Origin: Mycobacterium simiae
GTDB lineage: Bacteria > Actinomycetota > Actinomycetes > Mycobacteriales > Mycobacteriaceae
NCBI RefSeq assembly: GCF_010727605.1
Contig: NZ_AP022568.1
Span: 2,170,001-2,234,000 of the forward strand
DNA: 64,000 bases
Direction: 5' to 3'
Below are positions 43,274 to 53,252 of this stretch, one piece after another. Within the stretch, counting starts at the first letter, position 1, and the number at the start of each line of letters is the position of its first letter. A program made the position numbers and the translations under genes. Under the pieces are notes generated by a model. It ran no database searches. It was not told where the DNA came from and saw only the letters and a list, made by a program, of their open reading frames with translations.

Positions 43274-43449
43274 CGAACTCTCCTGAATTCGTCTCCGTTA
43301 GGTGCGGGCAGATGGGGAATGCGTATGCAGTCGCCCACACAGATATTGACAGGGTGGCGTTAGATACAGGTTATCGTGATCCCCTTGCTGGGGAAGGCCT
43401 GGGCGGGTATAAGCCTTCTCACAACAACGATTCAGAACCGCGAGAATGG
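43274..43449. promoter_or_regulatory. Intergenic region between the GTPase pair and pckA
   Basis: This 176-bp gap should hold the pckA promoter and the end of the upstream transcript. It contains two stem-loops: TCCCC-TTGCT-GGGGA (43380-43394) and AAGGC...GCCTT just beyond. Both follow the GTPase gene on the minus strand and could stop its transcript. On the plus strand TTGACA is followed 17 bp later by GGTTAT, possibly an antisense promoter. Confidence 0.4.
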
Positions 43450-44994
43450 TCAGGGATTGCCGTCATAAATGCTCCTCGAAGCCGATCTGGCGATTTCGAG
43501 CCCCTCGACGTCGTCGGCGGGGTCGTCGCACTGGGGGATACCCGCTTCTCCGAGTTCTGCACGCACCGCGTCCAGCGCGGCCTGAATCGTCGGCATCTCC
43601 CGGTCCCGCGCCGCCGCGGCCCGCGCCGCCGCGATGGCATGCTCACGCAGTTCGGTGTCGATTGCGCCGACCCGCTCCGCCACCTGGGCATTCTCGATCT
43701 CTTCTTGGGCCAGCAGCCCGGTAGTCAGCAGCGACTCGGCGGCCAGCACGCGGGTCGCGACCAATTCCTCGACCACCGAGCGCAGCGACGACGTCAGGTC
43801 CCCCGCCCAGCGGTCGAGTAAGGCCCGGTCATGCAGCAGGGCGCGCAGGTTAACCACCAGGAAGGTGACGGCCAGCCCTACGGCCACGCACGCGATGCCG
43901 CCGACGACCTCCACCGCGGAGTTGAGCCGCTGCGCCACCCCGGCCACCAGCCGCCCGAGCGCGACGGCGACGCCCACCCCGAAACCGGCGCCCAGCAGCA
44001 GCATCAGCCAGGTCTCCTGCCGGCGCGATTTCAACGGCGGCGACGCCACGTTGACTGACGGCAGATCCGTGGACAGTGCGGCGGGCGGCGGCAACTCCAC
44101 CGGCACGTCCACGCCAGCGGCTAGGTCGACGAGGTGCGCGGTGGTGTGTTCGGCGACCTCGGTGACCACCTCGGCGGCGCGGGCGCGCGCCCGCGCCTCG
44201 AACCCGGCCATGCCCCGACGGGGCAGCCGCGCGGCCTCCTCCTGCAGTTCCCCGCGCATCGCGGAGCATCGGTTGAGCCCGTGGTGCGACAACTGCACCT
44301 TGGCCTGTTGGATCTGACTGCGCAGCGTAATTGTCCGCGCGGATTTCGCTTGCCGTCGCTCCCGCACCGCGGTGCTGCGCTCTTCACGCAGCGCGTCGAC
44401 CCGGGCTCGCCGCCCGGCGCCGTCCGCGTCGCGGTCGAACCGCCGCGCGACCGTTTGCAGCCGCGATTCCCAGGCCCGCAGCCGGTTTCGTCGCTCCACA
44501 TCGGAGGCGCCGAGTTGCGCGGCGACCGTACCGACCAGCTCGTCCACCTGTTGGTCACCCAGCTCAGGCACGGCGGCGACGCCGACCCACGGCACTTGGG
44601 CGTATCGCGGCGCGTGTGCGGCCAGGGCCCGACGGTTGGCGGTGAGGATCTCGGACCAGCCGCGGTGCACGTCGATCTTGGACACCACAGGTATCACCAC
44701 GTCGGTGTGCTCGGCCGCCGCCGCTAGCAGGGCACAGTCCGAGTCGGTGAGCTGGGCGGCCGCGGACACGACGAACACCACCGCCTTCGGCGCCTCCCCG
44801 GGCCGCAGATCCGCTGATTCGACGAAGGTGTGCTCCGGCAGTCGCTCGTGAAGCACGGTGGCCACCCCCGTCACCCCCGCCATCCAGGGCCCGGTCACCA
44901 GCACCACGTCGCGCCGAATGATTACGGGTGCGTCCAGCTCGGGACCGATCGCCGCGACCAGCTCGTCCACCTCAGCCACCGTATTGCCGCTCAC
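43450..44994 (-). CDS. Dynamin-like GTPase-fold membrane protein (Rv0210 type)
   Basis: 514 residues. The N-terminal G-domain is degenerate: the P-loop region reads VLVTGPWMAGVTGVAT, without the G-K-[S/T] end, while VSKIDVH stands for the N-K-x-D motif. A long helical part rich in Arg/Glu follows (LREERSTAVRERRQAKSART), then two close membrane helices (about 340-395, LMLLLGAGFGVGVAVALGRL and VGGIACVAVGLAVTFLVVNL) and a C-terminal helical bundle. This is the layout of bacterial dynamin-like proteins. GTG 44994 overlaps the stop of the upstream GTPase gene, so they are coupled and probably act as a pair, as IniA/IniC do. Confidence 0.8.
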   Translation of the reverse strand: MSGNTVAEVDELVAAIGPELDAPVIIRRDVVLVTGPWMAGVTGVATVLHERLPEHTFVESADLRPGEAPKAVVFVVSAAAQLTDSDCALLAAAAEHTDVVIPVVSKIDVHRGWSEILTANRRALAAHAPRYAQVPWVGVAAVPELGDQQVDELVGTVAAQLGASDVERRNRLRAWESRLQTVARRFDRDADGAGRRARVDALREERSTAVRERRQAKSARTITLRSQIQQAKVQLSHHGLNRCSAMRGELQEEAARLPRRGMAGFEARARARAAEVVTEVAEHTTAHLVDLAAGVDVPVELPPPAALSTDLPSVNVASPPLKSRRQETWLMLLLGAGFGVGVAVALGRLVAGVAQRLNSAVEVVGGIACVAVGLAVTFLVVNLRALLHDRALLDRWAGDLTSSLRSVVEELVATRVLAAESLLTTGLLAQEEIENAQVAERVGAIDTELREHAIAAARAAAARDREMPTIQAALDAVRAELGEAGIPQCDDPADDVEGLEIARSASRSIYDGNP

Positions 44995-45998
44995 CGGGCC
45001 TCCCCGCTGTGCGCCGACCGCCGCAGCGAGCCGCGGGTGATGTCCGCGGCGCACGCGCGGCGCAGCCGGGAGCTTTCGTCCCGCCCCGTCGGCTCCGTCG
45101 GCGCCGTCGGCTCGAATGCCTGGGCCGCCTCGACCGCCGCCGCCATCCTCGCGATCACCGCGTCGTCGCAGGACAGAAAATCGAAGATGCGCTGCCCGAT
45201 GCCGGTGTGCTCGACGGCCAGCGCCTCGAGTTCCGCGACGGCCTCGAGCACCCGCCGGTAACACAGTTCGGCCGCCCGGGCCGACAGCGCCGCGACGACC
45301 GAGTCCACGCCGCTCACCCGGCGCAGCAGCGACCGGACCTGAGCCGGGGTGCCGGCCCGGCGCACGGCCGCGATGCTCAGCGCCGTGCCAAACATGTCCA
45401 AATTGTCCAGTAAGCGATACCGCGCGTCGGTCGGCACCGTGTTGTCGGCCGCCATGAACCCGGCGAATGAGCCGTCTAGGCCCGTCGCGGCGTCGGAGCA
45501 GGCGGCCAGAGTCTGCAGCGCCGCCCACGACGTGTTGTCGTTCAGTGCCTCGAAAGCGGCAACGGCCAGCAACGCAATCATCGGGTGGACGGGCGCGCCG
45601 GCAAGCTCGGCGAGACGCGCACAGCGATCTCGGGCGGCGGCAACCGGCCCGCGACCGTCGCTCCCGGACAACGAGCCGACCAAATCGGCCTTGTTTAAGA
45701 CGGCCAACACCGGCTGCCCAGCGGCGGCGATGGCATCGGCGTCCTCGGGTTTGACCACCTCAGCCAGGACATGAACGAGCAGGTCGGCATCGACCGGCGA
45801 GGCTGTCACCGTGATTCCGCGCGCGGCATGCGTCAGGGCGCGGGTCACAGTGCCACGGCCTGCCCCCGATCGGCCGACAACCGCCACCCGCACCGGCGTG
45901 GCAGCCCTGGCGGCGATCGCGGTCACCCGCGGGTCGGCGCACTCGGCGGCAAACCGCCCCAGCTCGTCGACGAAAGGCTGGTTGCCCCTTATTTTCAT
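44991..45998 (-). CDS. GTPase-fold partner protein (Rv0209 type)
   Basis: 335 residues. The G-domain has VRVAVVGRSGAGRGTVTRAL, where the usual Lys of the P-loop (G-x-x-x-x-G-K-[S/T]) is Arg, and AVLNKADLVG, the intact N-K-x-D guanine-specificity motif. A helical C-terminal part with no membrane helix follows, ending Arg/Ser-rich. Lysine loss suggests weak or absent hydrolysis, so it may be a nucleotide sensor or structural partner for the membrane protein at 43450. Its ATG is only a few bp after a tandem-repeat run (46005-46049). Confidence 0.8.
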   Translation of the reverse strand: MKIRGNQPFVDELGRFAAECADPRVTAIAARAATPVRVAVVGRSGAGRGTVTRALTHAARGITVTASPVDADLLVHVLAEVVKPEDADAIAAAGQPVLAVLNKADLVGSLSGSDGRGPVAAARDRCARLAELAGAPVHPMIALLAVAAFEALNDNTSWAALQTLAACSDAATGLDGSFAGFMAADNTVPTDARYRLLDNLDMFGTALSIAAVRRAGTPAQVRSLLRRVSGVDSVVAALSARAAELCYRRVLEAVAELEALAVEHTGIGQRIFDFLSCDDAVIARMAAAVEAAQAFEPTAPTEPTGRDESSRLRRACAADITRGSLRRSAHSGEAR

Positions 45999-46004
45999 GT
46001 CCTT

Positions 46005-46049
46005 GCCTATTCGATGCCTGTTCGATGCCCTATTCGCTGCCTATTCGAC
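46005..46049. repeat. Four imperfect 11-12 bp tandem repeats
   Basis: GCCTATTCGAT, GCCTGTTCGAT, GCCCTATTCGCT and GCCTATTCGAC follow one another without gaps, starting 7 bp upstream of the GTPase start (minus strand). They include the likely Shine-Dalgarno area, so copy number could affect translation. Confidence 0.8.
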
Positions 46050-46253
46050 CCGGTCGGCCGGCCCTGTGCGTCGGGTGTTGCGTTCCGCCGCACAGCCGGG
46101 TCGCCGGCGGCGCCGGTCTATTTGCCGGACCCCATGACCCCCACCGAATAGTGGCACTTGCGTCATCTTGTTGCGAGCCACTGTTTATCTGTTACCAGTT
46201 GAAAGCAACTGTTGGGTATCAATCTGGACCAGGCGCGGCTACATCGGGCGTTC
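46050..46253. other. Divergent spacer before trmB
   Basis: A 204-bp stretch lies between the repeat run and the trmB start. It should hold the promoters of trmB-mmpL3 and of the GTPase pair. No gene or clear element is seen; a frame open from 46212 in phase with trmB could extend it by 14 residues. Confidence 0.4.
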
Positions 46254-47066
46254 ATGGGCCACGATGGACAAATGCATGCGCAACCCGGCGTCGGGACCTG
46301 TTCCCATGCACCGGTGGAGGTGGGATCCGGCCTGGACACTGATGACGCCGCGACGCCGGAGCCGTCCACTTCGGGCATCCCAGAACGCGGCTACCTGCCC
46401 ACCACGAGCTTCCGTTCGCGGCGTGCCAATCTGTCCGACGCCCAGCGGGAGACCTGGGATCGGTTGTGGCCGACCTTGGGACTGTCCGACATCCCCCGCG
46501 GATTCGCCGCACTGGATACCGCCGCCTGGTTCGGCCGACATGCCCCGCTGGTGCTCGAGATCGGATGCGGAAGCGGCACGTCGACGCTGGCGATGGCGCA
46601 GGACGAACCCGACGTCGACGTCATCGCGGTGGAGGTCTACAAGCGGGGCCTGGCCCAGCTCTTGTCCGCGATCGATCGCGCGCAGGTGGGCAATATCCGG
46701 TTGATCCGCGGCAACGGTGTCGACGTGCTGCAGCATCTGATCGCGCCGGCGTCGCTGACTGGGGTCCGGCTGTATTTCCCCGACCCCTGGCCGAAGGCGC
46801 GCCACCACAAGCGCCGTTTCCTGCAGCCGGGGACGGCGCGGCTGATCGCCGATCGCTTGGTCCCCGGCGGCATCCTGCACGCCGCGACTGACCATCCGGG
46901 CTACGCCGAACACATGGCCGAGGTCGGCGACGCCGAACCCCTGCTATGTCGCGTCGAGCCCGGCACCGAGCTGCCGATCTCGATCGCCCGCCCGACGACC
47001 AAGTACGAGATGAAAGCCCAAGAAGTGGGTAGCTCTGTCTCAGAATTCATTTGGAAAAGACGATGA
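46254..47066 (+). CDS. trmB: tRNA (guanine-N7-)-methyltransferase TrmB
   Basis: 270 residues. The SAM motif is LEIGCGSGTSTLAMA, with an Asp-rich DVDVIAVEVY strand after it; YFPDPWPKARHHKRRF is the TrmB signature and TDHPGYAEHM the late block. It methylates G46 in the tRNA variable loop. ATG 46254 (GHDGQMHAQPGV) matches the Mtb start; the frame is open 14 residues further upstream (46212). It is the first gene of the trmB-Rv0207c-mmpL3 run, overlapping the next gene by 4 nt. Confidence 0.95.
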   Translation: MGHDGQMHAQPGVGTCSHAPVEVGSGLDTDDAATPEPSTSGIPERGYLPTTSFRSRRANLSDAQRETWDRLWPTLGLSDIPRGFAALDTAAWFGRHAPLVLEIGCGSGTSTLAMAQDEPDVDVIAVEVYKRGLAQLLSAIDRAQVGNIRLIRGNGVDVLQHLIAPASLTGVRLYFPDPWPKARHHKRRFLQPGTARLIADRLVPGGILHAATDHPGYAEHMAEVGDAEPLLCRVEPGTELPISIARPTTKYEMKAQEVGSSVSEFIWKRR

Positions 47067-47794
47067 GTATGAGCCTGGCAGAAGAAGCGACCACCGCCGC
47101 AGCGGCCGCCGCGTCGCCGGCGGCGCCGCCAGTCGACGACGTGGTCAACTTCGACGCGTCGCCGCGGCGCGTGCTGCTGGTCTGGGATGCCCCCAACCTC
47201 GACATGGGCCTGGGCTCGATCTTGGGCCGCCGTCCCACCGCGCTGGAGCGGCCGCGTTTCGACGCGCTCGGTCGCTGGTTGCTGGCGCGCACCGCGGAGG
47301 TCAGCGCCAGCCGACCGGGCATGGTCGTCGAGCCGGAGGCCACCGTGTTCACCAATATCGCCCCGGGCAGCGCCGACGTCGTTCGACCGTGGGTGGACGC
47401 GTTGCGTAACGTGGGCTTCGCGGTCTTCGCCAAGCCGAAGATCGACGAGGACAGCGATGTCGACCGGGACATGCTCGAGCACATCGAGCTACGCCGTCGG
47501 GAAGGCCTCGCGGCGCTGGTGGTGGCCTCCGCCGACGGGCAGGCCTTCCGTCAACCGCTAGAAGAAATCGCACGCACCGGGGTCGGTGGCAGCACCCCCG
47601 TCCAAGTGATCGGATTTCGCGAACACGCAAGTTGGGCGCTAGCGTCGGATACCTTGGACTTCGTTGACCTGGAAGACATCGAAGGCGTTTTCCGGGAACC
47701 GTTGCCGCGGATCGGCCTAGATTCGCTGCCCGAGCAGGGAGCGTGGCTGCAGCCGTTCCGGCCGCTGTCCGCGTTACTGACCGCGCGTGTGTGA
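47063..47794 (+). CDS. NYN-domain (PIN-like) protein (Rv0207c type)
   Basis: 243 residues. After an Ala-rich start, RRVLLVWDAPNLDMGL carries the first acidic residue and Asn of a NYN/PIN-like nuclease fold. Further acidic positions lie in KPKIDEDSDVDRDML and LVVASADGQAF, close to the usual three-Asp site. RNA cleavage is thus possible but unproven. It is placed between trmB and mmpL3, overlapping trmB by 4 nt (ATGA) and 64 bp before mmpL3. Mtb Rv0207c is reported in the MmpL3 interaction context, as I recall. Confidence 0.85.
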   Translation: MSMSLAEEATTAAAAAASPAAPPVDDVVNFDASPRRVLLVWDAPNLDMGLGSILGRRPTALERPRFDALGRWLLARTAEVSASRPGMVVEPEATVFTNIAPGSADVVRPWVDALRNVGFAVFAKPKIDEDSDVDRDMLEHIELRRREGLAALVVASADGQAFRQPLEEIARTGVGGSTPVQVIGFREHASWALASDTLDFVDLEDIEGVFREPLPRIGLDSLPEQGAWLQPFRPLSALLTARV

Positions 47795-47858
47795 CACTGG
47801 CTTGAAAAACCGAAAGACGCCGCGCGGGTCGCTGATAGTGATCCAGTAAGGAGCTTAC

Positions 47859-50702
47859 GTGTTCGCCTGGTGGGGTCGAACCGTGTACCGCTACCGGTAC
47901 ATCGTGATCGGGGTCATGGTGGCTCTGTGCCTTGGCGGCGGCATCTTCGGGATGAGCCTGGGTAAGCATGTCACGCAAAGCGGTTTCTACGACGACGGCA
48001 GCCAGTCCGTCAAAGCCTCGATCCTCGGCGACCAGACCTACGGCCGCGACCGAACCAGCCACATCGTGGCCACCCTGCCCGCCCCCGACGGCAAGACGGT
48101 TGACGACCAGGCCTGGCGCGACCAAGTCGTCAGTGAACTCAACAAGCTCAAGACCGATCATTCCGACCAGGTTGTGGGCTGGGCCGGCTGGCTGGCAGCC
48201 CCCGATAGCACCAACCCGTTGATCAAGGGAATGGTCAGCGAGGACCGCAAATACACGTTCGTCACCATCCCGCTCAAGGGCGACGACGACGACACCATCC
48301 TCAACAACTACAAGGCCGTCGCACCCGCCCTGCAGAAGCTCGACGGTGGCAAGGTCGAACTTGCCGGCCTGGAACCCGTTGCCAGCGCCCTGACCGGCAC
48401 CATCGCCAGCGACCAGAAGCTCCTGGAGTATTTGGGGCTCCCGCTGGTGACGGTGGTGCTGTTCTTGGTGTTCGGCGGCGCCGTGGCCGCCGGCCTGCCC
48501 GTCATCGTCGGCGGCCTGAGCATCGCCGGTGCGTTGGGCATCCTCCGGTTTGCCGCCATCTTCGGGCCGGTGCACTTCTTCGCCCAGCCGGTGGTCTCGC
48601 TGATCGGTTTCGGTATCGCCATCGACTACGGGCTGTTCATCGTGAGCCGATTCCGCGAGGAGATCGCCGAGGGCTACGACACCGAGGCCGCCGTGCGGCG
48701 CACCGTGATGACGGCCGGACGTACGGTCGTGTTCTCTGCGGCGCTGATCATTGCCTGCAGCGCCAGCTTGCTGGTGCTACCGCAAGGCTTTGTGCACTCC
48801 CTGACCTACGCGATTTTCGCCGCCGTGGGTCTGGCCGCGCTGCTGTCCGTCACCTTGCTGCCGGCCTGCCTGGGCATCCTCGGCCGCCACGTGGACGCGT
48901 TGGGTGTGCGGACCGCCTTCCGCGTGCCCTTCCTGCGGAATTGGAAGTATTCGCGGGCCTACCTCAACTGGCTCGCCGACCGGCTGCAGAAGACGAAGAC
49001 CCGCGAAGAGGTGGAGGCCGGTTTCTGGGGCAAGCTGGTCACCTGGGTGATGAAGCGGCCGCTGGCCTTCGCCATCCCGATCGCGGTCGGGATGATCCTG
49101 CTGGTCATCCCGCTGGGCAACCTGTCGCTGGGTGGCATGAGCGAGAAATACCTGCCGCCCGACAACGCCGTGCGCCTGGCGCAGGAGCACTTCGACAAGC
49201 GGTTCCCCGGATACCGGACCGAGCAGCTCACGGTGGTGATCCAGGGCAACAACCACACCAAGGTCACCGACCAGCAGGTCGCCGATATCCGCAACCGGAT
49301 CGCGGGGATCACCGGCTTCACCGACAAGACGTGGGAGGAGCGGCCTTGCCCGACGATCGCCGGCAATCCCTGCGTCGCCGGTCCGAACGGCACCACGCAG
49401 CCCAAAGACGATACGGTCCGGGTGATACAGAACGGGCTGGTCAACAAGAACGACGCCGAGAAGAAGATTCAGGAGCTGCGAGCGGTCAACCCGCCGAAGG
49501 GGCTGACCCTGTTGGTCGGCGGAACGCCCGCGCTGGAGCAGGACAGCATCCATAGCCTGTTCGACAAGGCGCCGCTGATGCTCGTCTTGTTGCTCAGCGC
49601 CAGCCTGTTGCTGATGTTCCTGGCATTCGGCTCGGTGGTGTTGCCGATCAAGGCGGCACTGATGAGCGCGCTGACGCTCGGCTCCACTCTGGGCATCCTG
49701 ACCTGGATCTTCGTCGATGGGCACTTCTCGAACGTGCTGAACTTCACGCCGACGCCACTGATGGTGGTGCTCATTGCCCTCGTTGTCGCGGTGGGTTTCG
49801 GATTGGCCACCGACTACGAGGTGTTCCTGGTATCCCGCATGGTCGAGGCCCGCGAACGCGGCATGTCGACCGCCGAGGCCATCCGTATCGGTACCGCGAC
49901 CACCGGGCGGTTGATCACCGCCGCCGCGCTGGTGCTGGCGGTGGTCGCCGGGTCGTTCATGTTCTCCGACCTGGTCATGATGAAGTACCTGGCGTTCGGC
50001 TTGGCGGCGGCGCTGCTGCTGGACGCGACCGTGGTGCGGATGTTCCTGGTGCCCTCGGTGATGAAGCTGCTGGGCGACGACTGCTGGTGGGCTCCCCGGT
50101 GGGCGCGGCGGCTGCAGAACAAGCTGGGGCTGGGCGAGATCGATCTGCCCGACGAGCGCAAGCGCACCGGTGTCAACGGCCGGCCGGTCCGGCCGCCGGT
50201 CGCGGCCAGCCTGGTGGCGGCCAAACCTCGCGCGCCGCACGACCCGACGCATCCCGGCGCGCCGCCGGAGCCGTCGCGCGCGATCCGCCCGGGCCCGTCA
50301 GAGCCTCGGCCCGCGACGGAACTGCCCGCCGGTGGGCATCCCGCTCGCATCCAGCCGCGGCCGGTCCAGCCGACGGAAGCCAAAACCACGCGCTTCGCGG
50401 CCCCCGGGAACTCCGAGACCGCTGCACGTCCTCCGGCCGCACCGGCACCGCCCGCGCCGCCGCCGTCGGCCGGTCAGACCCGGGCGATGCCGGTGCCGGG
50501 GAATCACCAGCCCAAGGGCGACCCTGCCGAACCCACCACCGCCCTTCCGGTCGCGCGGACCGAAGGCAACGACAACGACGCAGCCACCGAGAAGATAAAC
50601 GCGCGCGGGCAGGACGATAACGGCGACAACTCGCGTCCGCGGCGCCGCGCCGGCGGCGGAGTATCCGCCCAGGACCTACTGCGTCGCGAGGGGCGGCTAT
50701 AG
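47859..50702 (+). CDS. mmpL3: Trehalose monomycolate exporter MmpL3
   Basis: 947 residues. It is an RND-type transporter: twelve membrane helices in two halves with porter loops between, then a 200-residue Pro-rich cytoplasmic tail. The proton-relay Asp-Tyr pairs are present: D256-Y257 (IDYGLF) and D652-Y653 (TDYEVF, Mtb D645-Y646; the shift comes from a longer loop near 497-515). It flips trehalose monomycolate across the inner membrane and is essential in mycobacteria. GTG 47859 has AAGGAG upstream. The tail has repeated P-A-P and ends [13 protein letters not shown]. The extra Cys-x-x-x-x-x-x-Cys ([15 protein letters not shown]) in the second porter loop may form a disulfide. Confidence 0.98.
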   Translation: MFAWWGRTVYRYRYIVIGVMVALCLGGGIFGMSLGKHVTQSGFYDDGSQSVKASILGDQTYGRDRTSHIVATLPAPDGKTVDDQAWRDQVVSELNKLKTDHSDQVVGWAGWLAAPDSTNPLIKGMVSEDRKYTFVTIPLKGDDDDTILNNYKAVAPALQKLDGGKVELAGLEPVASALTGTIASDQKLLEYLGLPLVTVVLFLVFGGAVAAGLPVIVGGLSIAGALGILRFAAIFGPVHFFAQPVVSLIGFGIAIDYGLFIVSRFREEIAEGYDTEAAVRRTVMTAGRTVVFSAALIIACSASLLVLPQGFVHSLTYAIFAAVGLAALLSVTLLPACLGILGRHVDALGVRTAFRVPFLRNWKYSRAYLNWLADRLQKTKTREEVEAGFWGKLVTWVMKRPLAFAIPIAVGMILLVIPLGNLSLGGMSEKYLPPDNAVRLAQEHFDKRFPGYRTEQLTVVIQGNNHTKVTDQQVADIRNRIAGITGFTDKTWEERPCPTIAGNPCVAGPNGTTQPKDDTVRVIQNGLVNKNDAEKKIQELRAVNPPKGLTLLVGGTPALEQDSIHSLFDKAPLMLVLLLSASLLLMFLAFGSVVLPIKAALMSALTLGSTLGILTWIFVDGHFSNVLNFTPTPLMVVLIALVVAVGFGLATDYEVFLVSRMVEARERGMSTAEAIRIGTATTGRLITAAALVLAVVAGSFMFSDLVMMKYLAFGLAAALLLDATVVRMFLVPSVMKLLGDDCWWAPRWARRLQNKLGLGEIDLPDERKRTGVNGRPVRPPVAASLVAAKPRAPHDPTHPGAPPEPSRAIRPGPSEPRPATELPAGGHPARIQPRPVQPTEAKTTRFAAPGNSETAARPPAAPAPPAPPPSAGQTRAMPVPGNHQPKGDPAEPTTALPVARTEGNDNDAATEKINARGQDDNGDNSRPRRRAGGGVSAQDLLRREGRL

Positions 50703-51854
50703 GCCCGCCGAGTCCTCGGCGTTCTGCTCCGGATGGTCGGGCTTGGCCTGGACCATGCTTCCGTCGTCGTCCTCACCCAGCTGTTCGGCTTCCTCCTCCG
50801 GATCCCTGGCTAGCAGCACCTGGATCGCATTGTTGAGGAAGGCGACCGTTGGGACTGCCAGCAAGGCGCCGACGATTCCGCCCAGCACACCTCCGGTGGA
50901 GATTGCCAGCACCACCCCGAGCGGGTGGATGGACACGGCGCGTCCCATTACCAGCGGCTGCAGCAGATGCGACTCGATCTGGTTGATCAGGACCAGCAGC
51001 CCCAGCGTGAGCAGCGCATACACGATGCCCTTGGCCAGCAGCGCCACCACCACGGCCACCAACCCGGAGATCACCGCACCGATCAGCGGGATGAACGCAC
51101 CGAGGAATACCAGCGAGGCCAGCGGCAGGGCAAGCGGCACGCCCATGATGGCCAGCCCAGCGCCGACCCCGGCGGCGTCGGTGAGCGCCACCAGGAAGGT
51201 AGCCCGGACATAACCGATCAGCGAGCCGTACCCGGCGCGACCGGCTTCGACGACCCGGTCGCGCACGCCCACCGGGAAGATCTTGGTCACGTAGGCGAAG
51301 ATGTTGCGGCCGCCGTAGAGAAAGAAGATGAGGGTGAATAGCACCAGCACCGCGGCAGTGAGCAGCTCGGTGATGGTGGCGGCGGTGGACAGCGCCCCGC
51401 TCGTCAGTTTCGACTGATTGTTGTGCAGCGCCTGAATCGCAGCGTTACCCGCGTTGGTGATCTGTTCGCTGCGCAGGTGCGCCGGCCCTTCGATCAGCCA
51501 CCGTCGGGTGGAGTCGATGCTGCGGCTGACCTGCTCGGTCAGATCGGGCAAACCGACGACGAACTGGGTGACGACGAAGGTGAGAATGCCGCCGAGTAGG
51601 GCGAAGCCGCCCAGCAGCACCAACGCGACCGCGCCGCCACGCGGCAGCCCGCGCCGATCCAGCCAGTCCACCGACGGCACCAGCAACGCGCTCAGCATCA
51701 GGGCCAGCAGCACGGGGACGACGATGATTTCGAGTTTTGCCACTACCCAGAGGAACGCCACCGCCGCGGCCAGGATCACCAGCAAACGCCATGCCCAGGC
51801 TGCGGTCTTGCGGACAAGGGGTTCGACCGATGCGTCGTCGGTGTTTGCCGGCAT
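50697..51854 (-). CDS. AI-2E family transporter (Rv0205 type)
   Basis: 385 residues with about eight membrane helices of the AI-2E/TqsA-PerM type: an N-terminal pair ([35 protein letters not shown]), a central helix-loop-helix ([20 protein letters not shown]), and a C-terminal part with [20 protein letters not shown] and the [28 protein letters not shown] block. The family exports varied metabolites; the substrate is unknown. A charged tail follows. Its end overlaps the mmpL3 stop by 6 nt on the opposite strand. Confidence 0.88.
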   Translation of the reverse strand: MPANTDDASVEPLVRKTAAWAWRLLVILAAAVAFLWVVAKLEIIVVPVLLALMLSALLVPSVDWLDRRGLPRGGAVALVLLGGFALLGGILTFVVTQFVVGLPDLTEQVSRSIDSTRRWLIEGPAHLRSEQITNAGNAAIQALHNNQSKLTSGALSTAATITELLTAAVLVLFTLIFFLYGGRNIFAYVTKIFPVGVRDRVVEAGRAGYGSLIGYVRATFLVALTDAAGVGAGLAIMGVPLALPLASLVFLGAFIPLIGAVISGLVAVVVALLAKGIVYALLTLGLLVLINQIESHLLQPLVMGRAVSIHPLGVVLAISTGGVLGGIVGALLAVPTVAFLNNAIQVLLARDPEEEAEQLGEDDDGSMVQAKPDHPEQNAEDSAGL

Positions 51855-51975
51855 CCGGTCAGCCTACGTGGCGCGGCGAACCCAACGCCCGGGTCAGCAC
51901 GATCCGGTCACGACGGCGACACGCTCGGAGTTGCGCCTTGAGGGCCTCACCACCTGCGCGGTTACCCTAAAACGC

Positions 51976-53199
51976 GTGCCACACCGCGACGCTATTCGCA
52001 ACCTCCGCCCGCCGGGCGGCGGTGCGTTCGCTCGCGACGGCGCGTCACCCGCGCCCACCCGCGAGACCACGCGGGGCAAATACTGGTGGGTGCGCTGGGT
52101 GGTGCTCGCACTGGTCGCGATCGTGCTGGCCGTCGAAATCTCGCTGGGCTGGCATCAGCTGGCCAAGGCCTGGACCAGCCTGTTCCAGGCCAACTGGTGG
52201 TGGCTGTTCGCCGCCGTGCTGGCCGCCGCGGCGTCGATGCACAGCTTCGCCCAGATTCAACGCACGCTGCTGAGATCCGCCGGGGTGCACGTCAAGCAGC
52301 TGCGCTCGGAGGCCGCTTTTTACGCCGCGAACTCGCTGAGCACCACACTGCCCGGCGGTCCCGTGCTGTCGGCGACGTTTTTGCTTCGGCAGCAACGCAT
52401 TTGGGGTGCCTCCACGGTGGTGGCGTCCTGGCAGCTGGTGATGTCGGGTGTGCTGCAGGCGGTGGGCTTGGCCCTGCTCGGGCTGGGCGGCGCTTTCTTC
52501 CTGGGGGCCAAGAACAACCCGTTCTCGCTGCTGTTCACACTCGGCGGGTTCGTCGCGTTGCTGTTACTGTCCCAGGCCGTCGCGTCGCGCCCGGAGTTGA
52601 TCGAGGGCATCGGGACCCGCGTGTTGTCGTGGTTCAACTCGCTGCGCGGCAAGCCCGCCGACACAGGCCTGGCCAAGTGGCGCGAGATCCTGATGCAGCT
52701 GGAGTCGGTGAGCCTGGGCCGACGCGACATGGCGGTGGCGTTCAGTTGGTCGATGTTCAACTGGGTCGCCGACGTGGCCTGCCTGGCCTTCGCCGCGTAT
52801 GCGGCCGGTGATCACGCATCGGTGGCCGGGTTGACGGTCGCCTACGCGGCCGCGCGGGCCGTCGGCACGATCCCCCTGATGCCGGGCGGCCTGCTGGTGG
52901 TCGAGGCAGTGCTGGTGCCCGGCTTGGTGTCCAGCGGCATGTCGTTGCCCAACGCGATCTCGGCCATGCTGCTCTACCGCCTGATCAGCTGGCTGCTCAT
53001 GTCCGCGGTCGGCTGGGTGGTGTTCTTCTTCATGTTCCGTACCGAGAATCCGGGCGCCTCCGACGACGACCCGCCGACCGGGCCGCTGCCCCCGATCGAG
53101 CCGCAACTGCGGCGCTGGGACGACGCGACCGTCGACCAGGCCGCGCTGCAGGGACCGTTACCCCCGCCCGAACCGCGGCCCGCCGGCGAGCCAGCCTGA
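51976..53199 (+). CDS. Flippase-like membrane protein, YbhN/LPG synthase TM family (Rv0204c type)
   Basis: 407 residues. After a short cytoplasmic N-terminus come about nine membrane helices: WVVLALVAIVLAVEIS, WWLFAAVLAAAASMHSFAQ, then FYAANSLSTTLPGGPVLSATFLLRQ, a conserved loop of the LPG_synthase_TM family, and PLMPGGLLVVEAVLVPGL with the conserved E. This family resembles the membrane part of MprF, but no synthase domain is present, so a lipid flippase role is plausible. The tail is Pro-rich. Divergent from Rv0205 type; convergent with the haemophore gene. Confidence 0.88.
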   Translation: MPHRDAIRNLRPPGGGAFARDGASPAPTRETTRGKYWWVRWVVLALVAIVLAVEISLGWHQLAKAWTSLFQANWWWLFAAVLAAAASMHSFAQIQRTLLRSAGVHVKQLRSEAAFYAANSLSTTLPGGPVLSATFLLRQQRIWGASTVVASWQLVMSGVLQAVGLALLGLGGAFFLGAKNNPFSLLFTLGGFVALLLLSQAVASRPELIEGIGTRVLSWFNSLRGKPADTGLAKWREILMQLESVSLGRRDMAVAFSWSMFNWVADVACLAFAAYAAGDHASVAGLTVAYAAARAVGTIPLMPGGLLVVEAVLVPGLVSSGMSLPNAISAMLLYRLISWLLMSAVGWVVFFFMFRTENPGASDDDPPTGPLPPIEPQLRRWDDATVDQAALQGPLPPPEPRPAGEPA

Positions 53200-53203
53200 C
53201 GCA

Positions 53204-53252
53204 CCTTAACCAGCCGCCTTAACCAGCCGCCTTAACCAACCCCTTAACCAAC
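53204..53252. repeat. Four tandem 11-13 bp repeats at the haemophore gene end
   Basis: CCTTAACCAGCCG occurs twice, followed by CCTTAACCAACC and CCTTAACCAAC. On the minus strand each copy carries TTAAGG, and the haemophore TAA stop lies in the last copy. Slippage has apparently repeated the gene's end downstream of its stop. Confidence 0.8.

Noticed and set aside
43344..43372. TTGACA plus a GGTTAT 17 bp later as a plus-strand promoter
   Set aside because: It would drive transcription antisense to the GTPase genes; -10 match is poor. Left as a possibility only.
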